Source of the DNA: Lanius collurio
Taxonomy: Eukaryota > Chordata > Aves > Passeriformes > Laniidae
Direction of reading: 5' to 3'
Length of the DNA stretch: 64,000 bases
Assembly: GCA_020086605.1 (NCBI GenBank)
Contig: JACBWW010000020.1
Span: forward strand, 17,514,776 to 17,578,775
The translations under genes were made by a program, and so were the position numbers. A model generated the notes under the pieces. It saw only the letters and a list, made by a program, of their open reading frames with translations, had not been told where the DNA came from and searched no databases. Positions 32,427-45,270 of this stretch are shown one piece after another. Every line of letters starts with the position of its first letter. The stretch's first letter is position 1.

Positions 32427-34741
32427 AGACTAACTGTGGAGACTTTACAAGAAGAAGAAATACTTCAGAATTTGCATTATTCTATCACCGATCCTTTGTG
32501 TAGCATTTTTAGTCTTGCTGTCAAGTGGCCTTTTGTCATGAAAAAAGAACTGATTATTTTTGAGAAGTCTGTCAAGAGGGCTATTTTACCAAGTACTTGC
32601 AGATGCAGCTTGCTAAACTAACTGTTTGCTTCTGAAGATACTCACTGTTACTAGGATAGCTCCTGCCAAAGCATCTTCATTATGTCCTTACCAGTGCCTT
32701 CCAGCACCCACCTGTAGTCCTTGTGCAGCTGCTCCTCTCCTCCGTGGCTACCTCAGAAGTATGTGGGAAGAAGTATATAGAGAATATAAAAGTGGATGGG
32801 CTAAATGTGTGGAAGGCATGAATTCTGTGCTATTTTGTCCGCTCAATCTGAACAAGCTCCTGAAACAGTCTGGCACAGGCACCACTGTCAGACATACAGC
32901 TCCTTTAGGAGGCACTCCACAGGGTTGATGGCACCCAGCTTTACTGCCTGGAGGAGCTGCTCCCAGGACAGGGAGATAGACTAATTTGGGGAAATTGCCC
33001 AGCTAATTTTGGCTGGAAGGAAAAAAAAAATCTTCCTGCCAGAGAAATAGTTTAACTACTGGCAGCAACATAGTATGTACCTGCCAGTTTTGTTTGTTCG
33101 TCAGCTCTAATTAATTTACTCCTTTGTAAAATTCTACATCATGAATAATGAAATATATTAAATAAGCCCAGGTCTAATACTGATGGTTGTGACATTCCAT
33201 TAAGGGCCTTATTGAAAGAGAGGTAGTTCCCGTTGTGCTTTGTTTAAAGAAGGTTTCAGTTCATGCTTAGGCACCACCCAAACCAACGTCTGGTGCTTGA
33301 GCAGGCAGGATTTTGTGCTGCATGGTATGTAAAACAAGCTGAAATGGAGACATGTCATGGCTTTTGCCCCCTGGTTTTCTCCCTCATCTGCATTTGTCTG
33401 TTGTTCAGGGAACAGCGACCTGTGGCTGAGGCTGGAGGCAGATCATTCAAGGAATATTTTCTTGACCATATTAATTGTATTCTAAGAATCAAAATCAGAT
33501 AAATAATGACTGCAAAATTACCCCTTCAATGAGGTGGTTAATGACCACATAGATTGCCTCAACTTTTTCTTTTATTTAAGCTTATCTCCCAGTATTTAGC
33601 ATTTTTATTGAAATCTTTCCCATGTCCTCAGTGGACTGGGCAGAGGCAGCACAAGGAGGAGACAATGCCACCAGTCTGGGACAGATCCCCACAGGAGCAG
33701 GGGTGAGACTTCTCATTGCCTCCTATGCAAATTGTACAGAGTCATTTCTAAGCACTGACCTCTTCCACCTGCCGAGCACAGATTCTCTTTTTGATGCTCT
33801 TATCTTTAGTCTGCATGCCATGACCAGCCATACCTTATGGGATGTTTTCTTCTCATTTTCCAGCCCAAGTTCCTGTTTAGAAACAGATCTTAAGCAGTCA
33901 ATCACTAACCAGACTGGCCACTTCTTTCTTCTTTTTTCCTCTTTAGTGCAACATTGCTTTGCATTCATTTCAATGTCTTATTTACAAAACTAACCCTAGA
34001 AAAGATCATTCTCCCTCTTTTAGTCCCAGACATTACTTCATCTAATTGCAGCACCCTGAATGAGGATCTGATAGGTGGGATTGAGTAAGAGGGAGCCCAT
34101 TTACACTGCTGGCTACATCTGGTCACAGCTCTCTTCTCAAGCACTAAATTGCCTCCTACCTCGGGCCTGGCCATAGTGAAAATGTACTTGAACAAGGGAG
34201 AAGACAGCTAGAAAACAATTTGCCCACATCTATGTGAAAAATAAAGTACTTTATTGTTTAATAAAAAGTAGCTGGCAAAACCAAGAGCAGGAGTTTTTGG
34301 AATTCGATTAAAAAATCAACAGTCCGTGGTGAGATCTGATTTCCAAATAGCTTCCTCCTTGGGGCAGCAGTGCCTGCAGTGGGAGGCTCAGCTTCACCAG
34401 GTGACACACTAGCCATGCTATTCCTTGGCATGAGAGTGGATGCCCTCTCTGTTTGGGCTTTGCCCACCAGCAGCATGGTCTTCTCGATGCTTTTGCTGCA
34501 TGGCATCACACCAGAGGTGGAAAAGCTCCTTCTGCAGAGAGTTTTGCTCTTGAATTTGAAGAGCAAAAGGATACCTGTACACTTAGTAAGAAAGCTGGTC
34601 TGCACAGACCTGTGAACTGGGACCTTCACAAAGCCTTGGTAATATTGGTACTGACAAAGGGCAACAATTAAGATGGAAAAGCTAATAGGTTGAGACAAAG
34701 GATGGTGATCACTTACTAATTACCATAATGGGCAAAGAAGA
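32427..34741. other. Intergenic, nothing recognised
   Basis: No gene seen. A minus-strand frame of 146 aa overlaps the + strand near 34,258-34,698; it has no recognised domain and is probably chance. Confidence 0.6.
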
Positions 34742-34858
34742 CTCGATGTGGCACTTAGAAACATGGTTTAGTTGATGATCTTGGCAGTGCTGGGTTGATG
34801 GTTGGACTAGATGGTCTTGAAGGTCTTTTTCAACCTAAATGACTCCATGAGTCTATGG
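34742..34858 (+). mobile_element. CR1 LINE 3' end (short)
   Basis: Recognisable CR1 terminal sequence: atggtttagttgatg, cttggcagtgctgggttg, atggttggactagatgg and cttgaaggtctttttcaacc, then the tail ctccatgagtctatgg. Only about 115 bp are kept. Confidence 0.85.
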
Positions 34859-35065
34859 AGTTGGTGGAAACAATCAGTTCAAAGTTTCATTTTCTTCATA
34901 AGTTTTATTCTTTTAGTATTTTTTTTCACTACTTTTTTGTCCCTAGACATATGTTTGGATTGGTTCCATTTTGGAGGCCAGGTTTTGCATAGTCTGTTAC
35001 TTTCCAAACAATTACCCACCCAAACAGGTTTTCAAACTCATTTGAGCCTAGCCAAGATCACTTTA

Positions 35066-35170
35066 CGTATTTACTTATTTACTTATATATTTACTTATTT
35101 ATGCATTTATTTACTTATATGTATTTATTTTCCTTTATTTCTGTATCTATTTTTTTATCTTTATTTAATG
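35066..35170. repeat. (TTTA)n-like low-complexity tract
   Basis: About 100 bases of degenerate ATTT/TTAC units, for example tatttacttatttac. Frames through it encode only Tyr/Leu/Ile-rich peptides. Confidence 0.8.
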
Positions 35171-36759
35171 AAATAGGCACATACTTTATAAAAACTTACA
35201 TAAAATACTATTATGTTGGGGCATAGAATTAGAATCAACATTTAAAAACCAGGTTTGAAAGACAGCACATGTTTTTGCATGTGTGTGTGTGTGAATGGGT
35301 GCTCTCTGGATATTTTGTCTGGTTTGGAAGGGTGTGATGCTAATTGCAGAGTGCTGAGTTCTTTGAACATGGGCTTTGTGTGTGGATTTCCCCCTCCAGA
35401 GTATAAGACTATTTAGGCTGCATGTATTTTTAAAGTAAAATTAGATATCTGTGGAAGGTTTACAGTAATTCACTTTCAATTTAGGGCTGTTTTTTGAACC
35501 AGAAGAAATAGCTGAGCATCTGTTACCCTGAAAATGTTACAAAATGCAGTCACCAGGCAAAAATCAAGCATCTCTGAAAATGATTATTTTGGCTACATAA
35601 TCAAGCAAGCAATTACTGCATTATCTACAAAGTATGATCATACATTATTAATACATTTTCAGAGAAAAAGGTTTCAGTAAATGCAGTTTTTCTGGCTTTT
35701 ATGATACTCAAGACCCAGACGTAATTCTAGCTGATTGAAAATACTTCATGGCTCGTCATTTTCCAGTTTAAGGTGCAGTTTGGTTGGACATGAGAGACAG
35801 TAAGGAGGGAGCAGGAAGAACAGAAGGATATGGACATTTGTGTAAGTGATTACAGACATCCTTCCTATGTGTCATGCATATCCAAAGCCAGAGAGCCAAT
35901 TTTCCAGTGGAAAAGGATTTAATGAATGCAAACACTATAGTGTGCTGTGCTCTATACAGGACATTGTATTTTTGGGTTCAGGTATACAACCGGGCAGGCA
36001 TTTTTCACTGAGCACCAGAGTTTCACATGATACAGAAAGAACATTTTCAGAGCTGAGAGAAGAGCCCACGAGAGGTGCTCACTGACCTTTGATGTTCTAG
36101 GCTGCCATGACTTTACAAACTAATTCCCATCTTTAAAAGCATCTTAAAGCAGGATTAATTTCAGTTAATTTTGGCTGTCTGAATATTAGGCATCCTAGCC
36201 AAGCTCCCATCCCAGTTTATTTCTGCAGCCAACAAAGAGACTGTTTCACCTGTTTTGGATGCTTACCCTGTGACAGGATGAATCACTCAAGCTTACAAAG
36301 ATGGCATTTATACTGCTGAAGCTGTGGGAGGTGAATCCATTAAACATTAACAGTTTCAGTCAGTTAGTAAATGACTTTTGGAAATGGAAATTAGTTTTCC
36401 AATTGACTTGGGGAAGTGAACGTTACCTCAGCCCTGACACAACTGAGCAGTACATTCTTCTTATTGAGCTGCACGCCATAACCTAATGTGACCAGCTAGA
36501 ACAGAAAGGTTCACAACCTGGTTTTGGGCAGGTTCTGTCTGGGTATTGCTCTAATTCCTTTTCTTAAAGATGGCTGAAAGTGTATCCTAAAATGTCACCA
36601 GGAAATACTTGTGCTTTATGGACAAATAGCCCAGACTGCTTGGGGACTCATTGTCAAGACTGCTTTACAGATAAAGAAAACATGAGTGAGACCTAGCTGG
36701 GAGAGATCTGCTGAGAACTTGTGCTAGTGCCAAAAAGTCTTCTAGAAGGAAGTTGGTAT

Positions 36760-36762
<3 letters not shown>
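35171..36762. other. Intergenic, nothing recognised
   Basis: AT-rich unique sequence with a short TG run near 35,280. No gene or repeat family identified. Confidence 0.65.

Positions 36763-36807
<45 letters not shown>
36763..36807. repeat. (GT)n microsatellite
   Basis: About 22 uninterrupted GT units, flanked by gtatagagt and gaaaacatt. Likely polymorphic. Confidence 0.97.
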
Positions 36808-36810
<3 letters not shown>

Positions 36811-39489
36811 ACATTGGCAGGCAGGCATCACAATAATTAGTTATACAAATTACCACTAATGGGTGGCAGCACTAAACGCCATGGGAGAAATTCATCCTTG
36901 GCATGAAGAGTAGTAATTAATCCTAAATGTACCCTTGTGATATAGGTAAGTATTATTATTACCCCTGTTTGACAGACACAGAGAGGTGACGTTTTGCCCT
37001 TGCCAATTCAGCTTTCCAGAAGACTGACTAACATAATTTATGGTGGAGGATTACGCTATGCTCTTTAGATGACATTTCTTGTAACATTGCAACACTATCC
37101 CATAAAGAGATGCACGGGGTAGTCAGATTTTGGAAAGCTCATTTACAGCTAGAAAATTCAGCAAGCAGATTCGTGTTGAGGTGATCTGGAAAACCTCTAA
37201 ATACACAACACAGCAGTGTTTATGCTGGCACACATGCGTCAGTAAGGAAAACTTGCTTTTTAGCAATGGAAACTTTCTGAGTGTCTTTTTTCCTTTGAAA
37301 ACTCACACTTTCAGTACGTAAACAACAGCTCTGCTCAGCTTTTGAGGTTTTTTATAAAACTCTCTTGGGCTATGGGCTTTTCCCTGCAGCATGTAAATCA
37401 TCCTAACTCCGTGCTTGAGCCTGTTCCCCTCTGCAGTTTATTTGCTGGTAAAGACTAGATGACCATCAGCTCAAAGAATTCTGCTGTACATTAGTAAGTC
37501 TCCCAAGCAAAGGCACATTTTAAAGTCACGCCTTCAAAGATGTGCTATCCATAGCATGAGGAGACTTAAACCGTATACCATATGTTTAGCATATAAAGGT
37601 TTCAACACACAGCAAGTTACAGCTGGACAGACAGATTGTATGTTGAATTTCCTCCATACTGATCTGTAAAGCCCACAAGCTATTTGCATTTCCTATGTTT
37701 TCACTCAGTGCAAATAATTTTGATAATAAAAATCAAAACCTACTAGGACACAGAAATCTAGCTGTCTTGACTGAGAAAGAAACTTTGGAACAAACAACAA
37801 CAAGCAATCTAGATTGGCTGGATTTAAGCAATACTTTTGGTGTATGTTTCTAATGCTAGGATGTTGGCAAAAAGAATCGCATCTTATTACAACACAAAAG
37901 CACAATCAGGCTGCATGATGTTTACTTCATTACTGGGCCGATTTGAACATTACACAGGAAAAAAATTTAAAACATCTATATTTGTTACACCTAGTTCAGC
38001 TTTTAATGGTTTTGAGTCAATGAGTTTACCCCCTAAATTTTGCACTTCCTTAAATTTAAAAAATAAATAAAATGTTGAAAATACAAATTTCTGGTTTCTT
38101 TTCTCAGAGAACTGTTGCTTGGGGCCATTCTGAAAATCTCAGAGGCAAATAGTCTTTTAATACTTTCCTAATTTTGAAACTCCAGGTACAGGACACCAGT
38201 TTTTTGAACTAATGTGCATTAGTAGAAAATGTCTTACAAAAAATCATTTAAAAGACCCCAAGAGACAGCTCCTCATAACATTCTCATGAATACATTCTCT
38301 TCTGTGAAGTGCATGATCACCTTCATGTGCAATGCAAAAAAATATTAAGTTAATCTTTGGAGAACTCTTGGGAGCTGTAAGCATTTAGGTAAGTATTAAA
38401 ATATATTAAAATAAAATGCCCTTTTAAACATGTAGGTATCCTAACAACCTAAACCCTGGCATTATACATTTGGAAAAATGCCCATGTCTAAAAGCATCCC
38501 CCAGCCTGCTAGGCTCTCCTGTCTCCTGAGATGGGCAGGGGACTGAGAGGCACAAATTCAGGCTGGGGCAGATTAACATGATGAACAAGTGCCAGGGACT
38601 ATTGAAAATGCTGCCTCTGGCCCTGTGAAACATATGGTTCCCAGCAGGAGTGCCTGGGTTGGCCACTCCTGTGAGGAGTGAGGCAGGCACTGGTGCCCAG
38701 AGACCACATCAGGCTTCACAGATAGAGCTACCCCTCAAACTTCTCCCTAAATATGCTGCAAAGTAGGCTTTATGTGCCAGGAATGAGCACCTGACAAAAA
38801 GCAGTCAGGCTTTCCCCACCTCCAGCTGGGCTGTCACTGCCATTTGCTTTCCAGGGCAAGGTAAAAGAGCCCTGTGCTGAGAGCCTGAGCAGCAAAAGGT
38901 AGCCCAGCTTTGGCTTCTGTGATCCCCTCTCTGAGCCCCCTTAACTCATAGGGAATAGAATGCCATTTCTGTCCTTTTCTGAGTCTGTGTGGTCCATATG
39001 TGGGACATTTTGCAGTCTGCAATATCGAAGACTCCAAAAATGTTGGCTTTTCATCCATGCTCAGGAAAAGCCAGGATGCAAATCACTCAAATGTCTTCAG
39101 AAGCACTTGGGAGCAAAATAATGTGGAGTTATTGCCTCTCTCATGGAGGTAGTGGTTGCCACTCTGGTTCAAGCTGTGTTGTGCAGTGAGGAAAGAATAA
39201 AGGTCTAGAATGCCTGGTAAAGAGAATTACAAAATATTTCAAACAGAGAAAAACAGTGTAGAAATTGGAGTGTCTCCTCTAAAGTATATCCCACCACTGA
39301 GAGAATCACCGCTACACTGCACTCTTCCAAGTGTATTTGTGTGCATACACACATGTGCACACAAGGAGAGAGGAAGAAGAGAAACCCCCCAAACCAGGCG
39401 GTTTCAGTTTAGCCCCATTGCAAAATGTAGGTGGTTTATTATATTTTTGTCTGGGTGGAAAGGAAGCAAACGGCCCTTACTGGGAAAGT
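36808..39489. other. Intergenic, nothing recognised
   Basis: 2.7 kb of mainly AT-rich sequence. No CR1 tail, RNA gene or coding exon seen. Confidence 0.6.
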
Positions 39490-39494
39490 GGTGG

Positions 39495-39705
39495 GGGCCT
39501 GCCGGTCCCGTGAGCCGCAGATGCTCAGGAAGCCGAAGCACTGGTGCAGCTTCTGCATAGGAAGCGCTGCCCTGCCCGAGCCCCCCGAGCCCGACCCAGC
39601 GCCCCTGCCCACCGGGCCCCGCTGCCGCTGCCCGCCAACCCCCGCCGCTTATCTAAGGTACGGCGGCTTCCTCGCACCCCGCCGGCTCTGTGGCAACCTG
39701 CTGCT
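39495..39705. promoter_or_regulatory. Small isolated CpG island
   Basis: By eye about 20 CpGs occur in roughly 210 bases, at about 70% GC, in a CpG-poor neighbourhood. Near its right side is cttatctaag/gtacgg, which contains a GATA core (TTATC) and a donor-like AAG/GTACGG at about 39,656-39,663. Such islands usually mark a transcription start or an unmethylated regulatory element. Overlapping open frames (+, 39,431-39,774) are Arg/Pro/Ala-rich, as expected for CpG-rich DNA, and are not called as genes. It could be the start of a long non-coding RNA. Confidence 0.45.
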
Positions 39706-42700
39706 GTTTATTGCATAACAACGCGGTTGCTTAAGAGGATCTTAAGAAAGGATCAAATAATTAACAGTGAATAACTGCCACGGCGTGTTTTGACCATCTG
39801 AACCCGGACAATACTTAGGGGGAAAATAAAGCACCATGAGAGAATCTGTTTCCTGACACCGTGCATGGATGATTTAAATCCAATGTCACTTTTTCCAGCT
39901 AAAGACTCAGCCTTAATTAGTCCAGAATAAACCAGCTGGGGCTTAATCATTAGCCTATTTGTCTAGTGTTGGTTTGTTGTCCCGCACTACAACATTGGTT
40001 ATCTTTCACAAGCCCAAGGAGAAACACAGATCCTTGCTCTTGTGAGCTCTTCTGGGTTCTGGCCCAGCACAGCCTGATGTGCCCCCGTGCCATCCCTCAC
40101 CACAGCACCAAAGTGATGCTTAGTTGGTCCACTGTGAGTTATTGCACTAAAGGTATCCAACCATGACTTGGTCAAGTACAACTTTCTATCAAGAAAGAGA
40201 TACAGAAACTTGCCCAGAGATGGGATAAATGGCATCAGGAAGGTCTTCTCCCACTGAAGTAGCTGCAGACAAGAGCTCCCCTGTAGCTCCTAAGAGCATG
40301 TATGAGCACAAGGGACATTTTGCAGAAAACCTGACTTTGCAGGCAAAGTACCATGGGGGGATGAGCAAGCAAAGATTCTCCGGGTGTCCCCACCCAGATG
40401 ACGCAACTGGAGACAATTTGATTTTTTTTGTTCTCTGTTGTATCACCATTTCCTAACTTCTGTAAGAGAGAGAATAATATCCCCAAACTTTGTGAAACTA
40501 AGCAGGTGAATTTGCAGCAGTCACAGAGTAGTTAGAAGCCCTGGAACAGATGACAAGTTAGAAATAAGATACCTCATAAGTGGGTATTCATGAAGACTTG
40601 TCCACTACCACATTACCACAACCTTTATTTGCAAACTAAAAAAAGATTTCTCATTGAAGAAAGTGGTCTAACTCCTTGGACAAGGAACTTTAGGTCACAG
40701 TTCTTGATAAGCATGGCCAACTTACAGCCCAAAGGAGAAAAGCTCTTTTCTGCTGCTGAATTCCAAGTCTTTGGTTGAGATGGTCAATGAAGTCTACTGG
40801 TAGGAACCCGAAATGGCGCTGCCTGGGAACTCATGTATCAGTCAAGGTCCTCCTGACCTTGTAATTACGTCACCTATAACATCTAGCACCTGAAGCTCTG
40901 GCAGAGGATAGACACAGATTTGGGAGTGTTCTTCAGCCTTTTGGCAAGGGTAGGGAGAACTCTATCAGAAAACTAATGCAGGATACTGCCCTTGCCTCAG
41001 TGCAAGGTGGTGGACGTGCCCAGATGCTGGGCAAGATGAGTATTCTTTCTTTGGATCCTAAGGCAGTACTCAGGCATATAAAGAAAATTATCTGTTATTA
41101 TTTGTCATCTGTAATAAAATGGTATTAAGTCAGAATCTGCTATTAACTCTTTAGTGGCTGGACTTAGATTCTTCCAGCATGAGTTACACACTAATGCAAA
41201 ATGCATTATGCTTTTATGGTAAAATCCCACTGACTGCACCAAGAGGTTAATTAAACTGTAGAGAAGAAAATAAAGAGGCTTTTAGAATGAATTATTCAGA
41301 AGGTCATTAAGAATCAGGCCCACATGAGAAGCAGGATACTTAGAAATCCTAAATGTAAATACACATTCCTGGATTAATGTGAGATTAAGAAGATAAATAG
41401 AAGTTATCTATGTATTCCTACTAACTATTGTTAAACAGCAGAGTTAGCCTGCATGCCCCTAAAAACCACTTAACTGAGAGCATTTCTGGTGCAGAGGACT
41501 AAAAAGGGTGAGATGGGTGTGCTAAGGGGAGCAGTATGGGACCCCAGAAAGCTCCCTCATTCTGTGCTGGCCACTTGGGTCTCCTTTCATCATGGAGTTC
41601 CTCGTCCCTGCTTCAGGTGGCACAGGTTGGGTACAGTGGCTGCAAATACATCCTGACTCTACTGACAGCAAATCACCAAGTGCCATGATCCCTGGGCACC
41701 ACCTGTTATGGAGTATAAGCGGTCACCCCCTGCCTTTGCCCACCACTGATCCCCTGGACTCAGATGTTCATGCAGCCCAAGGGCACTGGTTGCTCCTCAG
41801 TGGAGGAAATCAAAACAAATGAAGCCCACGTTTTCTTGAGGGAGGCAAAAAAAGTGGCAGTAGCCTTCCTGCTGCCTTGGTCCCGGCGTGGGCGTGACTC
41901 TAACAATGGAGCCATTTTTTTTCTTCCCACTCTTGTCTCTGCTCTCAGAGCTGATTTTGACCAAAGCTGGTCGGCTTAATTCTACACCAGCCCCCCACTC
42001 CACAGTGTGTGAGTCACCTCCTGAGCTGTCAGATGTATGAGAAGTCTCAATCACAGATGCTTTTTCTCTGAGAAGACTTTGCTTGACGGATGCTGTGGTG
42101 ATCGGCAGATTCACCAAGACAGGCCCTTGCGGTATCTTCTGAACACTGAATGCTTTATTTGTCTTCCATTATGAAGCTGCAGTGCAGCACTGGTATTTTC
42201 AGCTATACAATGGCCATTTTACACTTGAAGAAACAACAAATGCATGAATTAATGTGAACTTTCTAGGCCCAAGTCTCATAGTTAGCAAGTCTCCACTGGG
42301 GCAATGAAAAGTGAGGTTATAGTATATATAAATTATACTTATGCTGCATTTGTGGTCCCTTTATACAGTCAGAAAGATATCAAAAGGTTGATGAACATTA
42401 GGCATCCAGTCTAGATTACATCTGTTTGAGTCAAGAGGACTAAAGGGGTTTTCAGTGATAAAACGTAGTGCTTATCTCTGGCTCTGTGAGATCCTTTGTC
42501 TTCAGCTGTCTTGAGGTGCAGTCTGCAGATCATTTTAAGAGCTATAATAGAGGGGGAATAGGAATAATGCTATATCACCATCCCAGCCTGGAGCTGTGCT
42601 CTGTTACTTTTCCCTCTCTGTGTTTAATAGAAGAATTTGATAATGCAAACTCTTGAATGTAATTTCTTTTCATTATTAACTAGCTGAAAACCCTTTATTC

Positions 42701-44999
42701 CTTTACCTTAAAAGTAAAGTACCCTTCTATTTCCATGGAGAAATGGCTGCTGTGGAGATGAAAAGATCCTGCTTTCCCCAAGCCAGCTCAAATATTTGAA
42801 AATAAATACTGCAAAACATTCACTTGAATTCTTCTGAACAGACTGGATTTCAGGTTGAAGAGCAAATAGAGAACAAGGCTTGGGGATGCCATGTCCCAAT
42901 GCAGTCGTTCAAAATGACAGATGTTTTGCAAGTTCAAGGATCCATGTCAAGGCTCTGCCACAGTGAAGGGGCATTCTTGTAAGGTCAGCTGCTGTCATGA
43001 GATGTTTGCTGTGATCCTCCTTCTCTAAATGGATTGATGTGGGCACTCCTTCAGCCTGGATTTGGCCTGGATAAAGAGCCAGAGGGATAAATTTCTAGGA
43101 GAATCTTGAACCCAGTGTTTCATGATGTTTCACAGAATTTATACTCCATGGAAGAATCATTTCCTACCACTAGAGAAACACCCACTTCTCCATTAAGACA
43201 GAGACATAACCTGTAAGTTTTGAGAAGCCTTTCTTTCTGATCACCTTTTCTGGTTTCATCTGTAACTTGCAAGATGACTGTTGTGTTTGAAGCTAGCTAA
43301 TTCACAGTTCCTGATACCATAACCAACTGAGAGGCAAACCACTAAGTGCCAAATATCTTCCCTGAAAAACAGGCTCTTTGCTCCTGAATTCAGTCTGCTT
43401 TGCTAATAGTGGCATTTGCAGCTGCTGCTGTGGAGCTGACAGGCTCCAGTGACTGAGCATCCTGCACAGGTTTCAGCCACCACAGAACCAGCTGGGCAGG
43501 TTGACCTGCACTGGGGGGTGTGCATGGGCACGCAGGGCAATAGGGAGGGTTTATGGAAGGCGTTTCAGCAGCTGCTGACTTGGCTTCTCCCAGGTGAGCT
43601 GGAGGAGGGGCAACAGGGCACTGCCAAGCACTTTCCAGATTTGCAAGAGAAAGTAGTGGATGAGGCAAAAGGAGACTGAAGTCTGGGTAAACTCCCCTAA
43701 AGCTACCACCCTCTCCATAGCCCTCACTGTGAATGGAAGAAGTGGTTGCTTTGCCCCACCAAGACCTGCACCTCAGAGTTATTTCTGAAATGGACCCTCT
43801 GGAACCTCCCTGTGTGCTGCCCAACCACTCCTCCATCAGCCCTTGCTGCCTCCCACCTCACCCCCCAGATTTCCAAATGCATCCCATTTTTACACATTTC
43901 CCTCCTCAAATTCTCTGTCAGGGAGAACTGCTGATTTACGTACACCTCCCTGGTCCTCAAAAGCATTTCCTCCATGCCATAAACAGCCAGGAAACTCACA
44001 TGGGCAATTTTAGAAGCTTTATTAAACCTTTGACATCTCAGGTACCACTGGGTTTTATTCATCTTAATTTAAAAATCTTAGCCTTGTGTGGTGGATGCCT
44101 TCAGTCTGTGCAATGCTTCTGCCTTAATCCTTGTGACTGTAGTCTTAAGACTCCATGGCCTAGCAAGGGCAGAGGGCAAAGCACTCCATGAAAATATGCC
44201 CCAGGATTTATTTTTTGAAGGGCAGAGTCATCTATATGCCCTGCTATTGTGGCTTTAAGTGCAGATGTCTCACAAATGTGCAGAATTTTTTCACTCTTCC
44301 TCCAAAAGGAAAAAAGCAAGTGACACGACATGTGCTGTGTGCCAGGGTTTGTTTTACAGGAGAGGATAGGATATGTGCCAGGACAAGGTGTCACCATTTA
44401 ACTTACTTTGCTGAATATTCAGATGAAGCTGGTGGCACATCAGCTCCCTGCTTGCTCTTGGCATCGAGCTGTCCTGCTCGGTAGCTCCCCATCTTCTGCT
44501 CGTTGGCTGCCGAGTTGTCTAAGCTCATTTGTCCCCTCAAGACGGTGTGAGCCACACTCTCACTGCTTTTTCTGTTGAGATGTGAAATCTTAAAATGAGA
44601 TCTTAATAGAGTTAAAAAATCTGTCAGCTATTCTTTTTCACTTGTGTCTACTGCTAGCACAGCACAGTAGTTAAACTAAGGCTTTTATGCCTCCTTACAC
44701 TACCAGCTATCTCAGTGGTTGTGGGGTTGATGGAGTGTGATGGAAGAAGAGTTGAAATTCAGTTCCTGAAAGAGAGTTTTGGTTGTTCTTCTGGGAAAAC
44801 AGTCCAGTTTGCAGGCAAAGTGAGATGGATTTACTGCACTCTTCCAAAGTGTCTTTCCAGTGATGAGTCAGTCATGTCATGGAGAGCAGCGGATGCTGGA
44901 TGCACTCGAACACAACAGAGTGCAGTGTAATTGTCTCTAAACTGTTTGGGTGCACCATATAGCAGCCACCATCGCACGGGTGATCCAGCAGAAAGTCAG
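39706..44999. other. Intergenic, no gene recognised
   Basis: 5.3 kb of unique sequence. At 43,390-44,191 long overlapping open frames occur on both strands (148 aa minus, 152 aa plus) in GC-richer DNA. Neither shows a domain, and antiparallel open frames of similar length suggest a composition effect. Confidence 0.55.
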
Positions 45000-45270
45000 T
45001 CAGGGAGAGGTGGAGGTGTTGGGTGGGCGTGTTGATCTGCTGGAGGGCAGGAATGATATGCAGAGGGATCTGGGCCAGCTGAGGGAACTGAGGCCAATGG
45101 TATGAGGTTCAACAAGACCAAGTGTCAGGTCAGTCTGGAGGCAGAGTGGCTGGAAAGCTGCCTGTTTGAAAAGCACCTGTGGATGCTGGTCCACAGAGGT
45201 TGAACATGAACCAGCCTTGCCCAGGTGGCCAAGAAGGCTCTTCTAGCCTCATGTAGGATCTGCAATTCCT
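45000..45270 (+). mobile_element. CR1 LINE internal fragment (ORF2 end)
   Basis: Sense CR1 sequence at the ORF2 end: tgttgatctgctggaggg, gcagagggatctggg, gtatgaggttcaacaag and accaagtgtcaggtc, then ggaaagctgcctg and ccaggtggccaagaaggc. Sequence is missing between the two parts (junction near 45,130), and the CR1 3' tail is absent. Strongly decayed. Confidence 0.75.

Noticed and set aside
34258..34698. 146 aa minus-strand frame near 34.5 kb
   Set aside because: No recognisable domain, overlapping open frames on the other strand, no exon signals; left uncalled.
36763..36807. CRISPR-like or direct-repeat array
   Set aside because: Pure dinucleotide microsatellite; no spacers, and the genome is a vertebrate one.
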